This document shows positions 1 through 8,295 of a stretch of 64,000 nt of DNA, piece by piece. The DNA is from Syntrophobacter fumaroxidans MPOB (GTDB lineage Bacteria; Desulfobacterota; Syntrophobacteria; Syntrophobacterales; Syntrophobacteraceae), in the NCBI RefSeq assembly GCF_000014965.1, contig NC_008554.1, forward strand, positions 1,414,001-1,478,000, given 5' to 3'. Below the pieces are notes generated by a model. The model saw nothing but the letters and a program-made list of their open reading frames with translations. It had not been told where the DNA came from and did not search any database. Numbering within the stretch: position 1 is the first letter of the stretch; each line of letters opens with the position of its first letter. The position numbers were made by a program, and so were the translations under genes.

Positions 1-346
1 CGAGTTATCGGGCATCCTCGAGAAGGCATTGTCCCGCATCGGTCAAAGAGAACGCGACCTCATTTACAGAAAATGGATACGGTTCGAGACTCCGTCGCCG
101 TTCCGGAAAACGAGCTTCCGGGCCTGCGTGCTCACCGCTCTTGCGATCGTGCTGGTACTGCTTCCCGCGATGGTGGTATGGAACAGGCTTCTCAAGTCCC
201 TGGTCAACAGCAAGACGGAGGCGTTGCGCGAGGAGATCGCCAAACGCATCAGGACGGAAGAGCAACTCAGGCGGGCGCGCGATGAACTGGAAAAGCGCGT
301 CCGGGAGAGGACGACGCCGCTCATGCGGGAAATTGAAGACCGCTAG
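1..346 (+). pseudogene. 3' fragment of a membrane sensor kinase, truncated
   Basis: The frame is open from base 2, so the gene begins outside the window. The first ~30 codons look like the end of a family-3 periplasmic solute-binding domain (EKALSRIGQRERDLIYRKWI). A membrane segment follows (VLTALAIVLVLLPAMVVW), then a charged coiled coil (about codons 75-112). The frame stops at TAG 344-346 before any histidine kinase domain. Such a binding-domain plus membrane segment plus coiled coil is typical of BvgS-type sensors, which continue into PAS and kinase domains. A degraded in-frame sequence continues for about 12 codons and then enters repeat DNA at ~380. I read this as a gene whose 3' part was lost through repeat insertion. 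Confidence 0.6.
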
Positions 347-379
347 CGTGCCCGGGAGGAGTTCCTCAACGAAAAGAGT

Positions 380-419
380 TGCCTGGAAAATCCATTCCCG
401 GGCGAGCCTGTTTTCATGC
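380..419 (+). repeat. A-type repeat end (degenerate copy)
   Basis: This ~40 bp sequence runs from GCCTGGAAAATCCATTCCCG to the TTTTCATGC at 411-419. It matches copies at 553-594, 13374-13413 (same strand), 17185-17225 and 60055-60095 (opposite strand). Each copy holds an internal CCCGGG-type palindrome and abuts a conserved GGGTGTCGC-like sequence on the inner side. Confidence 0.7.
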
Positions 420-552
420 TTCGGGGTGTCGCCGGTGTCATGGACAGTTTTGTGGAAAGCCTCATCGAGACCGCTCGGGCCCATCGTCCCGGGGCTCGGC
501 AAAGTGGGCCGGATCGCGGCGTCCACGCCGGCTGATGGGTACTCATACGGAT

Positions 553-594
553 TTACCTAGAAAATAGACTCCCTCGGGAGTCCGTTTTCATGCT
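553..594 (+). repeat. A-type repeat end, outer part of MITE copy 1
   Basis: It starts TTACCTAGAAAATAGACTCC and ends at the TTTTCATGC at 586-594. It is the reverse complement of 60055-60095. Together with the following bases up to ~632 it forms a ~78 bp terminal inverted repeat, whose partner survives only in the other copy (60017-60095). Confidence 0.75.
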
Positions 595-602
595 TCGCGG
601 GT

Positions 603-843
603 GTCGCAGGGGGCATGGATAATTGCGTTCAAAATGATACTCTAAAAGCGTGGGGGACGTATCCCCCACACCCCCTCGCCGCTTCGCGGCTCCGTGTGGC
701 GCTGCGGCGGCGGCCTTCGGCCAGTCGCCGACAGCGCCGAGCACTCGGCCTCACGCGCTTGCGCGTGTGGCCGAAACTTGGGGGGTGCGGGGGAATCATT
801 CCCCCGCTCTTTTGTGCTTGAAAGATCCATCTCTTGAACGCAA
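603..843 (+). mobile_element. MITE-like element, copy 1 (right terminal repeat lost)
   Basis: These 241 bases are nearly identical to 59787-60025; the visible difference is a 2-base CT insertion near the right end. The core holds several hairpins (GTGGGGGACGTATCCCCCAC at 651-670; GCGCTTGCGCGTG region). The left end, GTCGCAGGGGGCATGGATAA onward, is half of the inverted repeat seen intact in copy 2. Here the right half is missing, and the sequence jumps from GAACGCAA to CTTCGTAT, the same flank that follows copy 2. No transposase is encoded, so it must be non-autonomous. Confidence 0.75.
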
Positions 844-953
844 CTTCGTATCAAGGGTGGGCTGACTCGGGCACGCGGCTGGGCTAAGCCCAGCCCACGG
901 CTTCGATGCCCCAGGCCGGATCGTGACCACCCACTCGGGCAGACCCGGCCGGA

Positions 954-1898
954 TCATCTCCCCTGGCTTTTATAGCTCTTTCTGATCGCGCTGAAGTCCG
1001 CCACGGCACGCTTGATATCCTGCAGGAGGCTCACAAACTCCGACTGCCAGGCTCGCGGCAATCGGTCCTTGAGGATTTTCCCCGGCACGTCCGTGTCTTC
1101 TCCCGCCATCATGGCATAATAGGCGCACTCGATTGCCTGAGCGGCCATTTCCAACGCCTCTTCTCCTTCTGCCCGCGGGGCCGGGATACGGACCTTTTCC
1201 ATGCAACCGTTTCTGGCCATGATCCGCTCATAAAAGCCCTTGTTCTCACCGGGCCTGTCCACCCTCCAGCCGCCGTTGCCGTAGACGAGCAACCGTTCCA
1301 TGGCCGGAGACTGCGAGAACGGAAACCACAAGGATGCATCCCTCGCATGATAGTAGGCAAACTGGTAGTCCAGCAGGCTCACCTCCGGCGGCTCTCCCGA
1401 TCCCCTCGGGGAAATAATCAATTCGGTGAGGTTCGACAGGTCGAATACGGTCATGCTTTCCTCCGGCCCGCAGATCGTGCACAGAATAGCCCTCGTGCAA
1501 CAATGTGCGCCACCCGAGAAACAATAGGCCACCAGCGTGGAACATCCCTTGTGCGGCAAGTCTTCGACGATATCCACCGGCGGCGCGGTATAATGAGACT
1601 CGTCCCCGTACAGCGTCCTGCCGTCTTTTCTCACCTCGACCTTGAACCGGCCTCCCTCCGGCACCTTTTTCACCGTCAGCAGAAAAGGCCCGTGACGAAA
1701 CAGCGTTTCAATGTCCCCTTCCACCTCCCTCGGGAAGTTATCCTTTCTCGAGGTGTCAGGAGACTGCTCCTCGGCGGGAAACCAGAACACCGGACGCACC
1801 CCGGCCGTCGATTCGATCGATACGATCGAAAGAAGAGACCACGTCAGGAGCGTGAGCAACGCCCGCAGCGGTATCCCGCTCGGCAGAATTTCCATCAT
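954..1898 (-). CDS. Secreted hypothetical protein
   Basis: Not recognised. From the ATG at 1898 the protein has 314 residues and begins with a plausible signal peptide (MMEILPSGIPLRALLTLL, then a hydrophobic run to about residue 30). The frame is open to 1970 with another ATG, but that start would put 24 residues before the signal peptide. The mature part has a Cys-rich stretch (CFSGGAHCCTRAILCTICG, near residues 125-145), suggesting disulfides or metal binding in the periplasm. It is flanked upstream by a metallo-beta-lactamase-fold gene on the same strand, about 120 bases away. Confidence 0.6.
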   Translation of the reverse strand: MMEILPSGIPLRALLTLLTWSLLSIVSIESTAGVRPVFWFPAEEQSPDTSRKDNFPREVEGDIETLFRHGPFLLTVKKVPEGGRFKVEVRKDGRTLYGDESHYTAPPVDIVEDLPHKGCSTLVAYCFSGGAHCCTRAILCTICGPEESMTVFDLSNLTELIISPRGSGEPPEVSLLDYQFAYYHARDASLWFPFSQSPAMERLLVYGNGGWRVDRPGENKGFYERIMARNGCMEKVRIPAPRAEGEEALEMAAQAIECAYYAMMAGEDTDVPGKILKDRLPRAWQSEFVSLLQDIKRAVADFSAIRKSYKSQGR

Positions 1899-2021
1899 CG
1901 GCTGTGCCTCGAAACACGTCAACGGACGATCGTCGAGCCCCGCCAGGCAGGCGGCAACGGTTTCCCGCATGCCGCATCGTTTTCCGCCGGCCTGGAAGCA
2001 GTCTTCTCGAACCGTCCGCTT

Positions 2022-2687
2022 TCAATCGTTCAGGAATTGTCGAATGAAGTCCGCGCTTCTTTTCTTTCCCTGGAACACACCGTAGTGACCTTCACAAAGG
2101 ATGTCGGGCTCAAGCGAAAGGATGGATTCCAGGGAACGCAGGTATTTCCCCCGGTCCGAAAGAAGGCTCGCATGCAAAGGGCCGTGGATGTCCTGGCCGA
2201 AAAGGACTTTCTTGCCGTCCGATTCCACCAGGTAGACCACCGATCCGGGGGAATGCCCCGGCGTGTGTATGGCCCGGATGCTCCTTTCCCCGAGCAGAAT
2301 CTCCTCCTCTTCACCCTCCAGAACCACGTCCACCGGGAACGGCTTCAGCGAAGCCCCGTACCAACCGGCCGCCGTCACCTCGCCGTCGCCCCGCTCCAGA
2401 AACGGGGCGTCCAATGCATGAGCGACAATTTTGCACCCCGTCCTTCGCCGGATCGCATCAGCGCCGCCGGTATGATCGAAGTGGCAATGCGTGAGAAGAA
2501 GGTATTCGAGTTGTTCCCCGGACACACCACACTCGAGAATATTGCCGTAGATCCGATCAACGCTCCAGCCGCATCCCGCATCCACCATCGCGGCATGCGT
2601 CCCGAAAACGATCAGGTATGCGGCGGCATCCTCGGCCGCGGACAGGCCTTCACCAGCGACCTGGTAGATTTCCCGGGTGATCTTCAT
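2022..2687 (-). CDS. MBL-fold metallo-hydrolase
   Basis: A 221-residue protein of the metallo-beta-lactamase superfamily, glyoxalase II-like subgroup. The metal-binding HxHxDH motif reads THCHFDHTGG at about residue 69, a second metal ligand lies in HTPGHSPGSVVYL, and VLFGQDIHG supplies the bridging Asp. The substrate cannot be predicted from the sequence. The ATG at 2687 (MKITREIYQVAGEG) matches the family's N-terminal strand better than the upstream ATG at 2702. The protein is cytoplasmic with no signal peptide. It probably stands alone, with no operon partner visible. Confidence 0.8.
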   Translation of the reverse strand: MKITREIYQVAGEGLSAAEDAAAYLIVFGTHAAMVDAGCGWSVDRIYGNILECGVSGEQLEYLLLTHCHFDHTGGADAIRRRTGCKIVAHALDAPFLERGDGEVTAAGWYGASLKPFPVDVVLEGEEEEILLGERSIRAIHTPGHSPGSVVYLVESDGKKVLFGQDIHGPLHASLLSDRGKYLRSLESILSLEPDILCEGHYGVFQGKKRSADFIRQFLND

Positions 2688-3067
2688 CAGGTCCCTTCTC
2701 ACTTGCCGGTTCGGTAAGAACGATTCTCTTCGGCGTTACTTCCCATGTCCGGATCGACTTGACCACCGGCCCGGGGCGGGGCGAACCCGCGCCGATACGG
2801 ATGGCTGTCAAATTAATCATGGCGCAAGGACAGATCAAACTTTTTCAGGCGAAATCCGGAACCGGTACGCCGCCGCCCGAGTTCGACCGGCACTGTTGTT
2901 GCGCAATCGGAGGTTCCATCCGTCTTCGCCGGCAGGCTTCTCCCCAAATTCCATGGACCTTGCAGCGTCGTGTGTTCCCGAAAACCGGGCAGGATGTTTA
3001 CGTCATTGGAAGACTCGGGCAAGTCAAACCAGGCAGGAAGGAAACGGCGCAGACATCGCCGCTTCGA

Positions 3068-3223
3068 TCAGGTCTTCAGGTAGAACATATACTCTTTCCC
3101 ACACTGCGAGCACTTCAGCATGCACTTGTCCCCCCTGTCGCAGGCAATGTCAACCCGCGTTCCACAGGAATCGCATCGCCTGTTGACAGTGAATCCCTTG
3201 ACCGTCTTCTTCGGCTTGTCCAT
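3068..3223 (-). CDS. Small zinc-ribbon protein
   Basis: The 51-residue protein starts MDKPKKTVKGFTVNRRCDSC and carries two CxxC knuckles (CDSC and CSQC) plus two further cysteines (CDRGDKC) and a C-terminal aromatic tail. This is the layout of a zinc ribbon that binds nucleic acid or protein. The frame extends upstream to 3283, but the ATG at 3223 has a purine-rich stretch just before it (AGGGGCGAA) and gives a compact protein. Function unknown. Confidence 0.6.
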   Translation of the reverse strand: MDKPKKTVKGFTVNRRCDSCGTRVDIACDRGDKCMLKCSQCGKEYMFYLKT

Positions 3224-3657
3224 TTCGCCCCTCTGTTGTGCCACTTTAATAATACCATGATCATCAGCAAAATGGTCAACCATTTCTCAGCCCCTTGTTC
3301 GCGGCACACGATTTTCTCCCGCCCGACGGACCCTCTGCCTTGCCACACCACCTCACCCGATGTGCGAGATTCGCACGCCCACATATCACATTCGGAGACT
3401 GAAGGAGAGCATTTTTTTCCCCACGGTCAGGCAACCGTTCCGCCATGCGGGCAGGCAGCACTCGATGGGCGTTGGAAGAGCCGGGGAACGAATCCGGCAG
3501 GACTGACGACGAGACGATTTGCTTTGTCCGCAGACTACGGGCCCTCGTTACCCGAATGAGGCGGGATTCCTTCCAACTCTTGAAACGGAGCGCAACGGAG
3601 ACTGTCCCGGGGCCGGGAGAGAACACAAGCGGGCCCCGGGCCGCAAGCTGCCCATCC
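3224..3657. other. Intergenic stretch, nothing recognised
   Basis: About 430 bases between two genes on the minus strand. I see no convincing coding frame, RNA gene or repeat. A promoter for the zinc-ribbon gene probably lies near 3230-3300, in an AT-richer patch. Confidence 0.4.
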
Positions 3658-4260
3658 TCATGGATTCCGCCACCAGTCTTTTCTTTGCCCGCTGACGAGT
3701 TCCCTGCCCTCCCCCGGGAATATCTCCCGTTCATCCGGAGGGGTCGGTCGCACGACTGCGGGCCACTTCCCGGCCACCGGGCCGGGTCCTTCCCTTGTGA
3801 CCGATGAGGGGGATGAGTCCACCATCCGGGGGATGTGCGCCGGGTCCTCTTCCTCCACCCTGCAGCTGAACTCGATGGGGATTCCGTTTGGATCGAAAGA
3901 ATAAATGGAATGGATGAAGCCGTGATCGATCACCTCCGAAACCCAGGAGCCCGCAGCTTCGATTCGGTCGCGGAGGTCCCAGAGATCATCTTCGCACCCC
4001 ACCCCGAATGACACATGGTCAAAAACAACAGGCCCCGCCGCCGGCTGGCCGTGATCCCTTTCAGGAACAGGCTCCACCCCGGGCCATTCGAAAAAGGCAA
4101 TGTGATGGCCGGGTGAAATCTCAAAGAAGTAGTGCCTGTACCCGGGCTTGCCCAGTCCGGCCACCAGACGCATTCCGAGAAGATCCCTCCAGAATCGTAT
4201 CGTTGCGTCCATGTCCCCCGTTGCCATCGCCAGGTGGTGTATTCCGTAATACTTTGCCAT
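3658..4260 (-). CDS. VOC-family (glyoxalase/dioxygenase-fold) protein
   Basis: From the ATG at 4260 the protein has 200 residues. Residues 1-135 form a vicinal-oxygen-chelate domain: the opening GIHHLAMATGDMDATIRFW supplies the first His ligand, FDHVSFGV the second, and SIYSFDPNGIPIEF the C-terminal Glu. Metal-dependent lyases, dioxygenases and methylmalonyl-CoA epimerases share this fold; the substrate here is unknown. The last ~60 residues are Pro- and charge-rich and not part of the fold. The frame extends further upstream, but the start chosen gives the canonical VOC N-terminus. Confidence 0.75.
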   Translation of the reverse strand: MAKYYGIHHLAMATGDMDATIRFWRDLLGMRLVAGLGKPGYRHYFFEISPGHHIAFFEWPGVEPVPERDHGQPAAGPVVFDHVSFGVGCEDDLWDLRDRIEAAGSWVSEVIDHGFIHSIYSFDPNGIPIEFSCRVEEEDPAHIPRMVDSSPSSVTREGPGPVAGKWPAVVRPTPPDEREIFPGEGRELVSGQRKDWWRNP

Positions 4261-4428
4261 TGCGCCGCTCCCCGCGAAAATCGATGCGTTCCGGCCGTGT
4301 CCCGTTCCCCATGGCCTTACAAAGCCCTGAAGGGAAAAGACCTGCCGGCACACGGCTCAGTCTGCGGGCCGCAAAGAAAGGCTTTCGCGCCGTCCCGTCG
4401 CGTTTCTCCCATCCCGCAGGTTCTCCGA

Positions 4429-5220
4429 CTACAGGACCCCGATTTCCGCGCCGAGCTTCTTGTGCGCCTTTGGAAAATCGGGCTGAAAGTTCTGGTAGGG
4501 AGTCACCGGGTAGCGCGCTCCCACGGCCTTCCCCGCCGCCTTCAGTCCCTCGATCAGATCCGTCAGAGCGCTGCCGGGAATGGCGAACACCATTTCGTCG
4601 TCCTGCGTCGCCGCGAAAATCCGTTCCCCGTTTCCCGGCAGGACCATCCGCGCGGATTGCGTTTTGAAGGGAGCTATGAGGTACTCGTCGCATTCCACCT
4701 TCCCCCCGAAATGGCCGGGAACCCTGTCTCCCCTGACATACGACCATGCCTGGGCGAAGCGCATCATCTGGGCCGGGTTGCCGTAGAACACTATCGTATC
4801 GGGTTCAAACGCGGTCCTGGCGAGAGGCGCGACGAGAACGGCCCGGATTTCTCCGTTCTCGAACCGGCTCATCGATGCCGCTTCTTTTTCGGCCGTGGAT
4901 TCGCCGGAGGAAAACCCTGTGTCGCAGAAAAGCCGCCCAAGCGATGCCGGCGGGGATGATGCGTCGCTCATACCGAACACGATGGCTGCCGGAACGCAGA
5001 CGAGGTCCTCCCTTCCGATCCCCACGGTCCAGCCGTAGTTGCGGGCCATGGTGACCCCCTGGCAAAGTGCGATTCGCTTCCCCAGGGTCGTGGAAGGCCA
5101 ACAAGTCTTCTCGGGATATCCCTTTTTCTCCTCGAGAAACTTTGCGGCAACCGGGAATGTCTTGAGCCTGAGATCGTTGCGGACGGATTCCGCCGCTTCG
5201 CTGAAATTTTTTTGGTTCAT
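4429..5220 (-). CDS. DUF169 family protein
   Basis: The 263-residue cytoplasmic protein matches the DUF169 family common in anaerobes and archaea. Typical segments are LKTFPVAAKFLEE near the start, a Cys-containing segment (CQGVTMARNYGWTVGIG) and the later FYGNPAQMMRF. The biochemical role of the family is not established. ATG 5220 was chosen because a good GGAGAAGG ribosome-binding site precedes it; the frame upstream (to 5280) has no family similarity. A MarR-type regulator lies 235 bases upstream on the same strand and may control it. Confidence 0.75.
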   Translation of the reverse strand: MNQKNFSEAAESVRNDLRLKTFPVAAKFLEEKKGYPEKTCWPSTTLGKRIALCQGVTMARNYGWTVGIGREDLVCVPAAIVFGMSDASSPPASLGRLFCDTGFSSGESTAEKEAASMSRFENGEIRAVLVAPLARTAFEPDTIVFYGNPAQMMRFAQAWSYVRGDRVPGHFGGKVECDEYLIAPFKTQSARMVLPGNGERIFAATQDDEMVFAIPGSALTDLIEGLKAAGKAVGARYPVTPYQNFQPDFPKAHKKLGAEIGVL

Positions 5221-5454
5221 GGACCTTCTCCTTGTGGTTCCGGGAAACTCCACAGCGACTCTCCCACCGGGGTGAGCCACTCCTCCGGCCGGGTCAATTC
5301 TTGTCCCGGCAGGCAGTCATCACCCGCCCCCCCCCCCGCAGCCGCCCGGGACTGCGGCCCGGTCGGGGATTGATCTGGTTCGCGCACCCTGTCCGAAGGA
5401 TACAATTCGACCAGGCAAAAGCCGATGCGTCTGCCGCGGTGCAGGGAGTTCCTC

Positions 5455-5916
5455 TCAGCGGGCGAGGGAGACAACCCGCAGGAGATCCCTTTGAAAACCA
5501 TCCATGCGCTCCTCTCCCAGACCGCTTGTGATGCGGGACTGGGCTTCCTCCCACAGGGGTATGGCTTCAACGAGCTTCTCCTCCCCCAGGTCGGTGAGGC
5601 GTACTTGACGCTCTCTGCGGTCTTCTCCCGGTTCGGTCTTGATGAGCTTCTTCTTTTCGAGGACCTTGAGATTTCTGGTGAGGGTGGTGCGATCCATGAC
5701 CGTGAGATGAGCCAACCGGGTCAGCGTGATCGGGGCGCGGATTCTGGCCGTCATGAGCACGGAAAACTGGGTGACCCTGAGGCCGGAGGGCCTCAGGAAA
5801 TCATCATAGAGCCGGGTGACGGCGCGGGCGGCCTTCCGCAGGCTGTAACACGCGCAGGTCCGCCCTATTTCGAGACATCTGGCATGATCCGGAGTGTCCG
5901 TAGCAGACGGTTTCAT
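5455..5916 (-). CDS. MarR-family transcriptional regulator
   Basis: A 153-residue winged-helix repressor of the MarR type. The recognition region reads LTRLAHLTVMDRTTLTRNLK, followed by the wing sequence EPGEDRRERQVRLTDLG, which carries the family's DxRxxxxxLT signature. An N-terminal cysteine pair (CACYSLRKAARA, preceded by C14) could sense oxidants or thiols; that is inference. The ATG at 5916 removes a Pro/Arg-rich upstream extension. A perfect 14-bp palindrome lies about 85 bases upstream (6001-6014) and could be its own operator. Likely targets are itself and the downstream DUF169 gene. Confidence 0.85.
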   Translation of the reverse strand: MKPSATDTPDHARCLEIGRTCACYSLRKAARAVTRLYDDFLRPSGLRVTQFSVLMTARIRAPITLTRLAHLTVMDRTTLTRNLKVLEKKKLIKTEPGEDRRERQVRLTDLGEEKLVEAIPLWEEAQSRITSGLGEERMDGFQRDLLRVVSLAR

Positions 5917-6428
5917 GTCGTCCTCTCCTGTGCGCCGCGGGTGGGGCTTCGGACCTGGCTTCACCCCGGATGAGGCTCGGTGAATGAAGCCGGCCCATAA
6001 CGTGTATATACACGCAGGCCGTTCCCGTCAACCGGAAACTTCGCCGCTCCGCGCTGCATCAACCCGCTGCCCCCCCGGAGCACCCCGCGCGGATCCCGTC
6101 GACAACCGGCCTGTCGAGATGCCGTGCGCAGGGAGCGGGCCGTGCGACCGGAAAGCCGATACGATGCCCCTCCGGCTCCCGAGAACCGATGGAGGGACCG
6201 GCGGCACAAGCCTTCCTTCGCTTCCCCGGATCCGCCGATTCCTTTCGGCGCCGCGCCCGCTTCGGAGGGGATCGCTTGTCTTGTGCCCGCGCGACAGCGT
6301 TTGGGCATTTGCGGGATTTCCCCCGAACCGCGCCGCTTGACTCCGGCCGCCATGGCGGGTAAACACGGAAGACGCCCTCTACGCATTCTGGGCCACGATC
6401 ACGAATTCCCCATGGCGACTGGATTCTC
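5917..6428. other. Divergent intergenic region with a palindrome
   Basis: About 510 bases between the marR-like gene (minus) and the FGE-like gene (plus). Apart from the palindrome at 6001-6014 I see no feature and no convincing coding frame. Confidence 0.4.
6001..6014. promoter_or_regulatory. Perfect palindrome, candidate MarR operator
   Basis: CGTGTATATACACG is a perfect 14-bp inverted repeat in an otherwise GC-rich region, 85 bases upstream of the marR-like start. MarR proteins bind short palindromes near their own promoters. Binding itself is inferred. Confidence 0.45.
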
Positions 6429-7331
6429 ATGAAAAGATTCATTGCTTCGTTCGTCGGCGCGCTCTGTTTCTGGATCGGCCTCTCGGCGTTCATCGAATCC
6501 GCAGCGGCCCAACCCGGCAGCATCACATGGAAGGAACCGCTCACCGGCATGGAATTCGTCCGGATACCTGCCGGGTGTTTCGAATTCCGTTGTCCCGCGG
6601 ACACCGGCCGATCCTCTTCTTCAACCCTCTGCACCGGCGGCTTTTGGCTCGGAATACACGAGGTCACCCGCGGACAGTTCAGAGTTTTCATCGAGGCGAC
6701 GGGCTACCGCACGGACGCCGAAAGGGAGGGCTTTTCGTGGGCGTACTCCGGACAGTGGGAAAAGAGGGCCGGACAGGACTGGAGGAACTCAGGATTTCCC
6801 CAGGATGACCGTCATCCCGTGGTGAACGTCTCCTGGAACGATGCGAAGGCGATGGCCAAGTGGCTCTCGGAGAAGAATCGGGAGCATTTTCGGTTGCCCA
6901 CGGAATCGGAGTGGGAATACGCATGCGGCGATCGGCAGTCAGCCGAATCATCGCCGGATGCGGAATCCGTGTGCCGGCAGGCCAACGTCGCCGATGCAAC
7001 CGCCCTGGAGTCCTTTCCTGCCTGGAAAACCCGCGCGTGCCGGGACGGTCACGTCCACACGGCACCGGTCGGCAGCCTGCGGCCTGACCGGTTCGGGTTG
7101 TACGACCTGGTGGGAAACGTCTGGGAATGGTGCGAAGATGTGTGCATTTCCGGAACCGGGTCCGACCATGCAATGAACAAAGTCGTACCGGCGAAGCATT
7201 CGATCCGGGTGGTCCGCGGCAATGGATGGAACAGCGGGCCGGGTCTGCGCGGCTGCGCCGCCAGAGAGACGCTGCAGGTGCCGGAGCGTCGCGGCAACGA
7301 TGTGGGATTTCGTTTGATGCGCGCACCTTAA
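6429..7331 (+). CDS. Formylglycine-generating-enzyme-like (SUMF1-fold) secreted protein
   Basis: The 300-residue protein begins with a signal peptide (MKRFIASFVGALCFWIGL... cleaved after about AAAQ). The rest is an FGE-sulfatase domain: GMEFVRIPAG at the start, GIHEVTRGQFRVFIEATGY, HPVVNVSWNDAKAMAKWLS, FRLPTESEWEYAC, YDLVGNVWEWCED, and the closing GNDVGFRLMR. The family includes true formylglycine-generating enzymes and many non-catalytic ligand-binding proteins. No sulfatase gene is nearby, and the Cys pair of canonical FGE is not clearly conserved at the C-terminus, so catalysis is doubtful. It appears to be a single-gene unit. Confidence 0.8.
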   Translation: MKRFIASFVGALCFWIGLSAFIESAAAQPGSITWKEPLTGMEFVRIPAGCFEFRCPADTGRSSSSTLCTGGFWLGIHEVTRGQFRVFIEATGYRTDAEREGFSWAYSGQWEKRAGQDWRNSGFPQDDRHPVVNVSWNDAKAMAKWLSEKNREHFRLPTESEWEYACGDRQSAESSPDAESVCRQANVADATALESFPAWKTRACRDGHVHTAPVGSLRPDRFGLYDLVGNVWEWCEDVCISGTGSDHAMNKVVPAKHSIRVVRGNGWNSGPGLRGCAARETLQVPERRGNDVGFRLMRAP

Positions 7332-7716
7332 GTGTTGATAGGATAGGCTTTTCGTGCTAATAAAGATTGACTTTGACAGGACTGGAACGTGTCGGCCCTT
7401 GCAGCGCTGTCTCAGCACTCGCCTTTTGCTCGGCCTCCCTGCCCCCCCGTGATCGATGAGGAGGACGACCGTCGCAAACCTGTTTCAATTCTGTGATATG
7501 GCTCGGTTTCGTTCTTGACATGGAATTACGTTTGGATTAGCGTGCCGTATTCACGCCAATTATGCACAATCCGGCCACTGAGCAGTTTGCACACTCTTGG
7601 TTTATGTCCTGGGGTGCTTGAAATCATGTGAGAGGGGGGATGGAGCGATCGGGAATCGGCAGTAAGAACAATTGTTTAGATGACGGCCGATGCGGCCGTC
7701 CGAGGACATCCTGGGT
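7332..7716. other. Region upstream of the RsbRD/dsr genes
   Basis: Almost 390 bases without a gene. A TTGACA at 7515-7520 could be a -35 box, but no good -10 hexamer lies at the right spacing. Nothing else is recognisable. Confidence 0.3.
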
Positions 7717-8253
7717 ATGAATCTCGAGTCGATTTTGTTGAAGGGAAAAGGCACGCTGGTGCAGCAGTGGTTCCAGATGATCGCGGAGACGTATCCTCCG
7801 GAGACTGCACAGTTGCTTGCCAGAGAAAAGAGCCAATTCGCCAACCCCGTCGGGCATACGCTCCGTCATGCAACCCGCGAAATTTTCGATGAACTGCTCG
7901 GCGGAAACGATCCTGGAAAAATGGCGCCGCTTTTGGACAAGATCATCCGAATCAGGGCTATCCAGGATTTCATTCCCTCCCAGGCTGTTGCCTTCATCTT
8001 CCTTTTGAAGCGGATCGCCCGCGAGGCGGTTCGCAAAGAGGGCCGGGAGAACCCGGTTTCACCGGAGGAAATCCTGGCGTTCGACGCAAAGGTGGATGGA
8101 CTGGCACTTCTCGCCTTTGACATTTATATGCAGTGCCGAGAGAAATTGAGTGAAGTCCGGATCAACGAGGTCAAGAACCGGACTTACAGGCTTCTGCAAC
8201 GGGCGAACCTCATTGCCGAGCTCCCGGAGCGCAAGCCTGACCCGAACCAATAG
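7717..8253 (+). CDS. RsbRD N-terminal-domain-like protein upstream of dsrMKJOP
   Basis: From ATG 7717 the protein has 178 residues and is all-helical and soluble. It resembles the non-heme globin-like N-terminal sensor domain of RsbR paralogues (segments LVQQWFQMIAETYPPE and NPVGHTLRHATREIFDELL). It has no STAS domain. Stand-alone proteins of this kind are often found just upstream of dsrMKJOP in sulfate reducers, and the gap to dsrM here is only 42 bases, so co-transcription is likely. An in-frame ATG at 7690 is the alternative start. A sensory or assembly role for the Dsr membrane complex is inference. Confidence 0.7.
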   Translation: MNLESILLKGKGTLVQQWFQMIAETYPPETAQLLAREKSQFANPVGHTLRHATREIFDELLGGNDPGKMAPLLDKIIRIRAIQDFIPSQAVAFIFLLKRIAREAVRKEGRENPVSPEEILAFDAKVDGLALLAFDIYMQCREKLSEVRINEVKNRTYRLLQRANLIAELPERKPDPNQ

Positions 8254-8295
8254 TGCCGTCGGTTGAATTAACTTTTCAAAAACGAGGGATTGTAA

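Larger units (their letters stand above)
347..953. other. Gene-free stretch made mostly of dispersed repeats
   Basis: No coding region is supported here. The stretch holds two inverted-repeat ends (380-419 and 553-594) and one MITE-like copy (603-843). Bases 844-953 show nothing recognisable. Confidence 0.6.

Noticed and set aside
344-346. In-frame TAG as a pyrrolysine codon in the sensor kinase
   Set aside because: Homology fades right after the codon and repeat DNA follows, so disruption explains it better; no pyl genes or methylamine methyltransferases are visible.
1347-2717. Long plus-strand frame over the secreted protein and the MBL-fold gene
   Set aside because: The minus-strand frames carry the recognisable MBL motif and signal peptide; the plus frame is a shadow.
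7515-7545. TTGACA box as a firm promoter of the dsr operon
   Set aside because: No acceptable -10 hexamer at 16-18 bases.
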